A stretch of 64,000 nucleotides of DNA. Origin: Lientehia hominis (GTDB lineage Bacteria > Bacillota > Clostridia > Lachnospirales > Lachnospiraceae). How positions within the stretch are numbered: position 1 is the first letter of the stretch; every line of letters begins with the position of its first letter. Location of the stretch: the NCBI RefSeq assembly GCF_021044755.1, contig NZ_JAJNOR010000001.1, positions 248,001 to 312,000 of the forward strand, in the 5' to 3' direction. Below are positions 33,693-41,103 of the stretch, in pieces. The position numbers were made by a program, and so were the translations under genes. The notes under the pieces are model-generated. The model did no database searches and was not told where the DNA came from. It saw only the letters and a program-made list of their open reading frames with translations.

Positions 33693-35315
33693 TTACATCA
33701 TTCCCATTCCGGGAGCGCCTGCGGGCATTGCCGGAGCGTCTTCCTTGATATTCGCCACTACAGATTCCGTGGTCAGCAGCGTAGCTGCAACGCTTGTAGC
33801 ATTCTGCAGCGCGCTTCTCGTAACCTTGGCAGGATCTACGATGCCGGCAGGAATCATTTCTACATATTCTTCCTTCAAAGCGTCGAAGCCATGGCCTGCT
33901 GCCGCTTCTTTTACTTTATTTACGATTACAGAGCCTTCCAGTCCTGCATTGGCAGCAATATGATACAAAGGAGCTTCCAGGGCCTTCAGTACGATCTTAG
34001 CGCCTGTCTTCTCGTCACCTTCCATAGTACCTACCATCTTTTCAACTTCTTTTGCAGCATGGATGTATGCAGAACCGCCGCCTGCAATAATGCCTTCCTC
34101 CACAGCCGCCTTGGTAGCCGCAAGAGCATCTTCCATACGCAGCTTCGCTTCTTTCATCTCAGTCTCGGTCGCCGCTCCAACACGGATGACCGCCACGCCG
34201 CCGGATAACTTGGCAAGGCGCTCTTGTAATTTTTCTTTATCAAACTCTGAGGTCGTCTCCTCAATCTGGGACTTAATCTGGCCGATTCTGGCTTTGATAT
34301 CTTCGCTCTTGCCCTCGCCGTCCACGATGATGGTGCTTTCCTTCTGAACCTTTACAGACTTCGCACGGCCCAGCTGATCGATGGTAGCTTCCTTCAGATC
34401 CAATCCGACTTCTTCAGAGATTACGGTGCCGCCCGTCAGGATAGCGATATCCTTAAGCATTTCCTTCCTTCTGTCGCCATAGCCGGGAGCCTTTACTCCT
34501 ACAACGCTGAAGGTTCCTCTCAGTTTATTTACGATCAAAGTGGTCAGAGCTTCACCCTCGATATCCTCTGCGATGATCAGCAGCTTGGAGCCGCTCTGTA
34601 CGATCTGCTCCAGAAGAGGAAGAATCTCCTGAATATTGCTGATCTTCTTATCGGTGATCAATACATACGGATTGTCAAGCTCTGCACACATTTTTTCCAT
34701 ATCTGTGCACATATAAGCTGAAATATAGCCTCTGTCGAACTGCATACCTTCGACCAGATCCAGCTCTGTTTTCATGGTCTTTGATTCTTCAATGGTAATA
34801 ACGCCATCCTTAGAAACCTTCTCCATAGCGTCAGCTACCATCTCGCCTACGCTGTCTTCACCAGCAGAAATTGCCGCAACCCTTGCGATCTGGTTCTTGC
34901 CGCTGATAGGCTCGCTCATTTCCGCAATCGCTTCCACAGCCTTATCGGTCGCTTTTTTCATACCTTTTCTCAGGATAATGGGGTTCGCACCCGCCGCCAG
35001 GTTCTTTACGCCCTCATGTACCATGGCCTGAGCCAATACTGTTGCAGTCGTCGTACCGTCGCCGGCCACGTCGTTCGTCTTGGAAGCCACTTCCTTGATG
35101 AGCTGTGCGCCCATGTTCTCAAACGCGTCTGCCAATTCAATTTCTTTTGCGATGGTCACACCGTCATTGGTGATCAGGGGAGTTCCGAAGGATTTATCCA
35201 GAACGACATTTCTTCCCTTCGGTCCCAATGTCACTCTTACTGTATCTGCCAGCTGATTCACGCCAGATTCCAGTGCTGCTCTTGCTTCAGCACCATATTT
35301 GATTTCTTTTGCCAT
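33693..35315 (-). CDS. groEL: Chaperonin GroEL
   Basis: The 540-residue 60-kDa chaperonin forms the double ring that folds proteins with GroES. ATP-site motifs GDGTTTATVLAQ and VTLGPKGRNVVLDKSFG are present, the apical domain has GMQFDRGYISAYM, and the C-terminus ends in the usual Gly/Met-rich tail (APGMGMM). groES lies 29 bp upstream, and the pair is under a CIRCE operator. Confidence 0.99.
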   Translation of the reverse strand: MAKEIKYGAEARAALESGVNQLADTVRVTLGPKGRNVVLDKSFGTPLITNDGVTIAKEIELADAFENMGAQLIKEVASKTNDVAGDGTTTATVLAQAMVHEGVKNLAAGANPIILRKGMKKATDKAVEAIAEMSEPISGKNQIARVAAISAGEDSVGEMVADAMEKVSKDGVITIEESKTMKTELDLVEGMQFDRGYISAYMCTDMEKMCAELDNPYVLITDKKISNIQEILPLLEQIVQSGSKLLIIAEDIEGEALTTLIVNKLRGTFSVVGVKAPGYGDRRKEMLKDIAILTGGTVISEEVGLDLKEATIDQLGRAKSVKVQKESTIIVDGEGKSEDIKARIGQIKSQIEETTSEFDKEKLQERLAKLSGGVAVIRVGAATETEMKEAKLRMEDALAATKAAVEEGIIAGGGSAYIHAAKEVEKMVGTMEGDEKTGAKIVLKALEAPLYHIAANAGLEGSVIVNKVKEAAAGHGFDALKEEYVEMIPAGIVDPAKVTRSALQNATSVAATLLTTESVVANIKEDAPAMPAGAPGMGMM

Positions 35316-35344
35316 AGCTTCTCAATCTCCTTTTCGCTGTTATA

Positions 35345-35617
35345 TTACTTTACAATTGCTAAAATGTCGTTCTGCTTCACTACGATATACTCATCTTCTC
35401 CCAGCTTAACCTCAGTTCCGGCATATTTGGAATAGATGACTTTGTCGCCTACGGCAACTTCCATTTTTACTTCTTCTGTTCCAGGACCCACAGCGATCAC
35501 TTCAGCCTGCTGGGGTTTTTCCTTTGCCGCTCCGGGCAGCACAATCCCTGATTTTGTGGTTTCTTCAGCTTCAACCTGTTTTAATACGACTCTGTCGCCT
35601 AAAGGTACTAATTTCAT
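35345..35617 (-). CDS. groES: Co-chaperonin GroES
   Basis: The 90-residue product starts MKLVPLGDRVVLKQVEAEET and has the mobile-loop segment KSGIVLPGAAKEKPQ and GDKVIYSKYAGTEVKLGEDE. It caps the GroEL ring. It is the first gene of the operon and lies 22 bp after the CIRCE element, which means repression by HrcA at normal temperature. hrcA itself is not in the window. Confidence 0.98.
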   Translation of the reverse strand: MKLVPLGDRVVLKQVEAEETTKSGIVLPGAAKEKPQQAEVIAVGPGTEEVKMEVAVGDKVIYSKYAGTEVKLGEDEYIVVKQNDILAIVK

Positions 35618-35639
35618 TACGATTCCTCCTATCTAATTA

Positions 35640-35666
35640 TTAGCACTCACTCTAATCGAGTGCTAA
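35640..35666 (-). promoter_or_regulatory. CIRCE operator (HrcA site) of groESL
   Basis: TTAGCACTC-9-GAGTGCTAA is a perfect 9-9-9 CIRCE repeat. Overlapping TATAAT-like boxes and a TTGACC lie just upstream (about 35675-35702), so the operator covers the transcription start. The rest of the 337-bp gap up to 35954 is AT-rich and holds nothing else I can name. Confidence 0.97.
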
Positions 35667-35954
35667 CCGACTGGTATTATATTATATAATTTAAGGTCAA
35701 AATGCAACGTCCGTTTATCGGCTATTTCAGTGAATTTTTCTCTATTATCTCCACTTTTCTCTTGTTTTCTTCACCTATTTTGTTTTTTCTATAATTTTAT
35801 CAATATCTTCTCTGTTTTTGGGACCTTCTGATTCGCCAGAATCCATCAAAACGAAATTTTCTATAAAGAAATGAAAATAGCCCTTTTCATCCGGCCAAAA
35901 AAGGATTACAATAATACAAAATTATTTTCTTTATAATAGAAAGGAGTTTGTGCC

Positions 35955-36215
35955 ATGCGTAAAGGCATTTTAGGAAAGGTTCTGGCGATTTCTGCCATAG
36001 CCGGCGGCGCAGCCATCCTCATTGCAAAGCTTGTAAAAAACAGCGCCATAAAAGATTCGGAAAACAGAGATTTTGAGGAAGACGATTTCTGCTGCTGCGA
36101 TGACTGCGGCGAGGATACTCTCTCAAGGAATTACGTTCCCCTCTCCCACAGTTCAAAAGAAGAAGACAGCGAAGAAGCAGAGGAAAGCGACAGCCGGGAA
36201 GAAAAAGAAGACTGA
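35955..36215 (+). CDS. Small membrane protein with acidic, cysteine-rich tail
   Basis: Not recognised. The 86 residues start MRKGILGKVLAISAIAGGAA with one membrane segment (about 5-26), then a short linker, a cluster FCCCDDCGED with four cysteines (about 46-53), and a highly acidic C-terminus rich in E, D and S. AAAGGAG stands eight bases before the ATG and a clear terminator follows, so it is very probably expressed. The cysteine-acid cluster could bind a metal. It is one of few plus-strand genes and is isolated between groESL and the MocR gene. Confidence 0.75.
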   Translation: MRKGILGKVLAISAIAGGAAILIAKLVKNSAIKDSENRDFEEDDFCCCDDCGEDTLSRNYVPLSHSSKEEDSEEAEESDSREEKED

Positions 36216-36232
36216 CGGCAGCCAAACAGATT

Positions 36233-37654
36233 TTATTCACTAAAGGCGCGGCAAAGTAAATCCGCGCCTTTTTCTATTTCCTCCCTGCTAAGATTTGCAT
36301 ATCCCAGCAGCACGGTCCCGGATCTGTCTTTTTGGATTTCCTGTGGCGAATTTCCGTCTCCGATACCAAATTCTGACAACCCGTATACCCGCACTCCGGC
36401 CTCCTCCGCCAGGGAGACCAGACGCTCCTCTGATACCCCCCGCACGCTTTTTAACAGTATATGAATTCCGGCATGCTCTCCGCTGATGGAATATTCCTTT
36501 GCCAGAGGCAAAAGTGCCGTGAGGAGGGCATCATGCTTCGCTTTGTAAATTCCCCTCATCTTGTTCAGATGCCGCTCATAATAACCATTTTCAATAAATT
36601 CCGCCAGAATCCGCTGATCGATCCTAGACACTGTGGAGGCATAGAAGCTGCACGTCCCTTCATATTGTTCCAGGAGAGGCGTCGGAAGCATCATATAGCT
36701 GACACGGATAGCCGGAGCGACCGCCCTCGAAAATGTGCCAAGGTAGATAACGCGTCCGGCCGTATCCGCGCTCTGCAGGGAGGGAATCGGCTTTCCCCGA
36801 TAGCGGAATTCACTGTCATAGTCATCCTCAATGATATACCGTCCTTCCTTTTCAGCGGCCCATGACAAAAGCTCCATGCGTCTGCGGATGGGCATGACGA
36901 TCCCCGTCGGGAACTGATGGGACGGCATCACATAGGCTATGTCCGCGCCTGACACAGCCAGCTTCCTGATATCCATCCCGTTCTCGTCCATCTCCACTGG
37001 GACCACAAGATGTCCCAGTCGGTCAAATACCCGGTATGCCTGCCGGTAGGTGGGGGTCTCCATGGCGATAACATTCTGATTTCCAAACAGCTGGTTCAAG
37101 AGCATAAGCAGATATTCGTTCCCTGCTCCGACAATCAGCTGTTCCGGCCGGCAGGTCACCCCTCTTGCCCCGTATAGATACGTGCAGATTGCCTGCCTGA
37201 GTTTAAGATCTCCTTTATTCTCTCCCGCAGAAAACAGTTCTTTATTATCTCCGTTTAATATATTCTTAGACAGCCGCCTCCAGATTCCATATGGGAAACT
37301 CTCCAAGTCAATTCCCCGCAGGGAAAAATCACAGATCCACTTCCTATCTTTCTCCTGTTCTCTCTCCCCACCCGGCACCGTCTGTCCGCCCAGGTCGAAC
37401 AATGCTTCCAGTTCTGACACGTAGTATCCCCGGTACGGCTCCGCTTCCAGGTAGCCCTCAGACAAAAGCTGGTCATAGGCCATCTGCGTAGTACTTCTGC
37501 TGACTCCCAGATGCTCCGCCAGTTTCCTAGTAGAAGGAAGTTTCGTCTTTGCCGGCAAGTTGCCCTGTTTAATCTGTCTTTTTATATACACATATATCTG
37601 TTCATAAAGAGGTCTGTCCCCCGAATCATTTAAGGGAACGGTCAGTTCATACAT
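36233..37654 (-). CDS. MocR/PdxR-type regulator (GntR HTH plus aminotransferase domain) without the PLP lysine
   Basis: The N-terminal 75 residues are a GntR winged helix (YEQIYVYIKRQIKQGNLPA, LPSTRKLAEHLGVSRSTTQM). The rest is an aminotransferase class I domain (VGAGNEYLLMLL, ETPTYRQAY, MPSHQFPTGIVMP, IIEDDYDSEFRY). MocR proteins usually sense PLP or amino acids through a lysine in GTFSK; here the text is LGTFSRAVAPAIRV, an arginine at codon 36725-36727, so a Schiff base cannot form there. Length 473 is normal. The GDSL gene lies 12 bp upstream on the same strand, and the two are probably co-transcribed. The target genes are unknown. Confidence 0.9.
   Translation of the reverse strand: MYELTVPLNDSGDRPLYEQIYVYIKRQIKQGNLPAKTKLPSTRKLAEHLGVSRSTTQMAYDQLLSEGYLEAEPYRGYYVSELEALFDLGGQTVPGGEREQEKDRKWICDFSLRGIDLESFPYGIWRRLSKNILNGDNKELFSAGENKGDLKLRQAICTYLYGARGVTCRPEQLIVGAGNEYLLMLLNQLFGNQNVIAMETPTYRQAYRVFDRLGHLVVPVEMDENGMDIRKLAVSGADIAYVMPSHQFPTGIVMPIRRRMELLSWAAEKEGRYIIEDDYDSEFRYRGKPIPSLQSADTAGRVIYLGTFSRAVAPAIRVSYMMLPTPLLEQYEGTCSFYASTVSRIDQRILAEFIENGYYERHLNKMRGIYKAKHDALLTALLPLAKEYSISGEHAGIHILLKSVRGVSEERLVSLAEEAGVRVYGLSEFGIGDGNSPQEIQKDRSGTVLLGYANLSREEIEKGADLLCRAFSE
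36242..36271 (+). terminator. Terminator between the small protein gene and the MocR gene
   Basis: AAAGGCGCGG and CCGCGCCTTT form a 10-bp stem with a 10-base loop followed by TTTC on the plus strand. It overlaps the last codons of the convergent MocR gene. Confidence 0.85.
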
Positions 37655-37666
37655 CTTTTTTTCCTT

Positions 37667-38296
37667 TCATGGTTCGTCTTCTCCATCTTTATATGCCATA
37701 AGCCAGGCGGCTGCTAAGACCGCGTGGCCTTTCTCCTTTAAATGAATGCCGTCCGTTGTCAGTGCCTCTGCTCCATAGTGTTTCTGCGCCTCAGAAAAAA
37801 CATCCCAAAGTGGGACAAATCCAGTATCATAAACTTGAGAGAGACGCCTGACCTGACTGCGGAACCTTCCAAGCGGCTCCTTCCAAGTCAAATACTCCAT
37901 AGGCTTTGGGAATACAAACGGCTCCATTAGTATGATCTCAGCATCCGTATGCTCTCTGGTCTCCAGAAGCAGCTTTTCCAGATGGGCTCCGAATCCCTCC
38001 GCTCCACAGCCTCCCGCACCTCCTATATGCATATACAGGTCATTGATGCCCACCAGGACGGTCAGCACATCCGGCTTCAGGCTGATACAGTCCTCCTTCC
38101 ACCGGCCGAGCATTTGAATTGCCGTAAAACCATTGTGTCCCCGATTGTATACACATATCTCCTCATGGCAGGACAATTGCTCATAGATCATTCTTACATA
38201 TCCGAATCCCAGCTCCCCCGGACGGTCATCAAAGAGTCTGTCGCAGTCGGTGATGCTGTCACCTGTGAATACCAGGCGCTTTTCTGCCTCTGCCAT
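37667..38296 (-). CDS. SGNH/GDSL-family esterase or lipase
   Basis: This 209-residue hydrolase has block I VFTGDSITDCDR with the nucleophile serine, the block II glycine in YNRGHNGFTA, block III VLVGINDLY with the oxyanion asparagine, and block V TTDGIHLKEKGH with the Asp-His pair. No signal peptide is present, so it is cytoplasmic. The substrate may be an acetylated sugar or a lipid. It is followed by the MocR gene. Confidence 0.9.
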   Translation of the reverse strand: MAEAEKRLVFTGDSITDCDRLFDDRPGELGFGYVRMIYEQLSCHEEICVYNRGHNGFTAIQMLGRWKEDCISLKPDVLTVLVGINDLYMHIGGAGGCGAEGFGAHLEKLLLETREHTDAEIILMEPFVFPKPMEYLTWKEPLGRFRSQVRRLSQVYDTGFVPLWDVFSEAQKHYGAEALTTDGIHLKEKGHAVLAAAWLMAYKDGEDEP

Positions 38297-38322
38297 GGCA
38301 GGCCTCCTCCTTTATGCGAAAC

Positions 38323-38353
38323 ATGCCGCAAAACACCTTGTGTCCTGCGGCAT
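38323..38353. terminator. Hairpin between glnS and the GDSL gene
   Basis: ATGCCGCA and TGCGGCAT form an 8-bp stem with a 15-base loop; the stronger T-run is on the plus side, so assignment to glnS is uncertain. Confidence 0.45.
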
Positions 38354-38377
38354 ACTTTTTATTTTATCGATAAATTC

Positions 38378-40039
38378 TCATTTTTCAATTTTGAATGAAC
38401 TCTTCAAGGATACGATCCGGTTGAATACCAGATGTCCCGGCTCTGAATCTTTGCTGTCCACACAGAAATATCCGTTTCTCACGAACTGAAAGCTCTCCGG
38501 AGCCTCTGCACCAGCAAGTCCCGGCTCTAGATAACAGTCTTTAAGCACTATCAAAGAATTGGGATTCAGGTTCAGACTGCCATCCTCTTCATTATAAACA
38601 CCCTTTTCTTCATCCACAATATTCTCATAGAGCCGGACCTCCGCTTTCACCGCATGCCGGGCAGATACCCAGTGAATCGTGCCCTTCACTTTTCTTCCTG
38701 TGAAACCGCTGCCGCTTCTCGTCTCTGGATCATAGGTACAGTGAACCTCAGTGACGTTTCCTTCTTCATCCTTAAGCACCCCGGTACACGTTACAAAATA
38801 TCCGTTCATCAGACGAACCTCATTACCGGGGAACAGCCGGAAATATTTCTTCACCGGAACTTCCATAAAATCTTCCCGCTCAATATAAAGCTCCCTGCAG
38901 AAAGGCACCGTTCTCACTCCCAGCTCGGGGTTCTCCTGATTATTCTGAACCTCCATATATTCTACCTGGTCCTCCGGGTAGTTGTCAACGATGAGCTTCA
39001 GCGGATGCAGCACCGCCATCATCCTTGCTTTCTTTAATTTCAAATCCTCCCGGATGCAATACTCCAGCATAGGCATCTCACAAACGCTATTGCTCTTGGA
39101 CACCCCCGCCATTTCCACAAATCTGCGGATGGACTCCGGTGTATATCCGCGTCTTCTCAAGCCGCTGATAGACACAAGCCTCGGGTCGTCCCAGCCATCT
39201 ACGATTCCGTCTTCCACCAGCTTTTTGATATAACGCTTACCAGTAACAACGTTTTTCAAATACAGCTTCGCAAATTCAATCTGCTTGGGCGGATGGTCAA
39301 ATTCACATTCCCTCACCACCCAGTCGTATAAGGGTCTGTGATCCTCAAATTCCAGCGTACAGATGGAATGGGTGATACGCTCCACTGCATCTTCGATCGG
39401 ATGTGCAAAATCATACATGGGATAAATACACCATTTATCTCCTGTATTGTGATGATTCATATGTGCCACCCGGTAAATGACCGGATCACGCATGTTGATA
39501 TTGGGAGAAGCCATATCAATCTTGGCACGGAGCACCTTTTCTCCATCGGCATACAGGCCGTTCTTCATATTTTCAAACAGCTCCAGGTTCTCTTCTTCTG
39601 TCCTGTTTCTATATGGGCTGTCCTTGCCCGGCTCCGTCAAAGTTCCCCTGTATTCACGAATCTGATCAGCTGTCAGATCACAGACGAAAGCTTTTCCTTT
39701 TTTGATCAGTTTTACAGCACATTCATACATGATATCAAAATAGTCCGAAGCAAACAAAAGACGGTCTTCCCAGTCCGCCCCCAGCCATGCTACGTCCTCT
39801 TTTATGGATTCCACAAATTCACTTTTTTCCTTTGTAGGGTTGGTATCATCAAAACGTAGGTTGAATTTCCCGTTATATTTCTTTGCCAGGCCATAATTCA
39901 AAAGAATCGATTTGGCATGTCCGATATGGAGGTAGCCGTTTGGCTCCGGTGGAAATCTCGTCTGCACATGGTCATAATATCCATCTGCCAGATCCTTATC
40001 AATTATCTGCTCGATAAAGTTTTTTGTCTCGTTTTCCAT
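38378..40039 (-). CDS. glnS: Glutaminyl-tRNA synthetase
   Basis: GlnRS charges tRNA-Gln directly. The class I HIGH motif is in PPEPNGYLHIGHAKS, followed by FDDTNPTKE and GWDDPRLVSISGLRRRGYTP, which are specific to GlnRS; two C-terminal anticodon-binding beta barrels follow. The KMSKS equivalent reads VVTGKRYIKKL, with glycine where serine is usual. Start at ATG 40039 gives 553 residues. Its presence alongside gltX means the cell does not depend only on the GatCAB route for Gln-tRNA. Confidence 0.96.
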   Translation of the reverse strand: MENETKNFIEQIIDKDLADGYYDHVQTRFPPEPNGYLHIGHAKSILLNYGLAKKYNGKFNLRFDDTNPTKEKSEFVESIKEDVAWLGADWEDRLLFASDYFDIMYECAVKLIKKGKAFVCDLTADQIREYRGTLTEPGKDSPYRNRTEEENLELFENMKNGLYADGEKVLRAKIDMASPNINMRDPVIYRVAHMNHHNTGDKWCIYPMYDFAHPIEDAVERITHSICTLEFEDHRPLYDWVVRECEFDHPPKQIEFAKLYLKNVVTGKRYIKKLVEDGIVDGWDDPRLVSISGLRRRGYTPESIRRFVEMAGVSKSNSVCEMPMLEYCIREDLKLKKARMMAVLHPLKLIVDNYPEDQVEYMEVQNNQENPELGVRTVPFCRELYIEREDFMEVPVKKYFRLFPGNEVRLMNGYFVTCTGVLKDEEGNVTEVHCTYDPETRSGSGFTGRKVKGTIHWVSARHAVKAEVRLYENIVDEEKGVYNEEDGSLNLNPNSLIVLKDCYLEPGLAGAEAPESFQFVRNGYFCVDSKDSEPGHLVFNRIVSLKSSFKIEK

Positions 40040-40143
40040 AAAAGCCTCCTGCTGATTCGTAATTTCGATAATACCGTATCTTATACTTTTACAGTATCTC
40101 CAATTTTTTCTATCATACCACATAAATCCATTTTGTAAAATAC

Positions 40144-40638
40144 TTATTTCCTAATCCTGAATACCGCCGTTGCCAGGGCCGCTGTCTTCCCGTTTTTTGA
40201 ATTGACCGCTTCCGCAGTCAGATTCGCGAGACTCCGTCCGATCCGCACGGCCTTCGCCGTCACAAGGAGCCGTTCACCCGCCGGGACCGGCCGCAGATAA
40301 CTGACTGTCATGGAAACAGTGGCCGCGTTCAGACTGCCGCTCAAATAGCGGGCAGTCATACCGCAGGTGGTATCCATGGCTGCGGCGATCATTCCACCAT
40401 GCATGGTGCCACCGGCGTTCAACTCCCACTCCTCCACCTCATAGGCCAAAGTCAGGGTCTTATCCGCTTCGCTGCAGGCTACAAAGGACTTTTTCATCAT
40501 ATCATGGATCCTTGGCTGCGGATTCTCCTGGCCTTCCACCGCCCGCCGTATCCCCTGCTCCATGGCTGCCTGCCGTTCTTCGTCCCCCGCATCATAGGTC
40601 AGCCTGTTTTTCTCTTCAAAAAGCCTTCGATAGTCCAT
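40144..40638 (-). CDS. PaaI-family hotdog thioesterase
   Basis: A 164-residue single hotdog domain with NAGGTMHGGMIAAAMDTTCG (helix with the HGG-aspartate active-site signature) and VSMTVSYLRPVPAGERLLV. It probably hydrolyses an acyl-CoA thioester; the substrate is unknown. ATG 40638 is preferred over 40668 because GGGAGAG precedes it at good distance. It lies 26 bp after the gtrA-like gene. Confidence 0.85.
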   Translation of the reverse strand: MDYRRLFEEKNRLTYDAGDEERQAAMEQGIRRAVEGQENPQPRIHDMMKKSFVACSEADKTLTLAYEVEEWELNAGGTMHGGMIAAAMDTTCGMTARYLSGSLNAATVSMTVSYLRPVPAGERLLVTAKAVRIGRSLANLTAEAVNSKNGKTAALATAVFRIRK

Positions 40639-40664
40639 CTGTTCTCTCCCTCTGCCGCACTGTA

Positions 40665-41093
40665 TCATTTCTTCTGGAATACAAACAGCTTGCTGAACAC
40701 ATAATTTCCTATCATGACCACCACCTGGCTCACAAGCTTCGCAATCTTATCATTGCCATGAAGAAGCGTGACCAGGATATACATGACAGCCATATCCATC
40801 AGAAGCGTCGTCAGCCTGGACGTGACAAAGCGTGCCGCTTCGGAAGCCTTGTTCTCATTTTGGCTCTTAAAGACAAAACGCCGGTTGGTCACATAAGCAA
40901 ACGCCACCGCACCAATCCAGGACAGTACATTGGCCGCCTGGAGCTGCAGGCCGTTTTCCGGATCCAGAAATGTAAATACGCATCCATAATATATAGCAAG
41001 GCTTACCGCTGTCGTCAGGACTCCTACGATAAGATAATTGATTATCTCTTCATATTTTCTGTATGATTTCATACATTCTTTCCACATTGTCAT
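40665..41093 (-). CDS. GtrA-family membrane protein
   Basis: GtrA-like proteins have four membrane segments and are thought to help flip or transfer undecaprenyl-linked sugars. Visible segments are INYLIVGVLTTAVSLAIYYG, LQAANVLSWIGAVAFAYVTN and the C-terminal pair (TLLMDMAVMYILVTLL, LVSQVVVMIGNYVFSKLFVF), with the typical NRRFVF between segments 2 and 3. The frame is open further upstream, but that part overlaps topB; starts at 41093, 41087 or 41072 are all possible. It lies directly downstream of topB. Confidence 0.85.
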   Translation of the reverse strand: MTMWKECMKSYRKYEEIINYLIVGVLTTAVSLAIYYGCVFTFLDPENGLQLQAANVLSWIGAVAFAYVTNRRFVFKSQNENKASEAARFVTSRLTTLLMDMAVMYILVTLLHGNDKIAKLVSQVVVMIGNYVFSKLFVFQKK

Positions 41094-41103
41094 CCACACT
41101 TTC

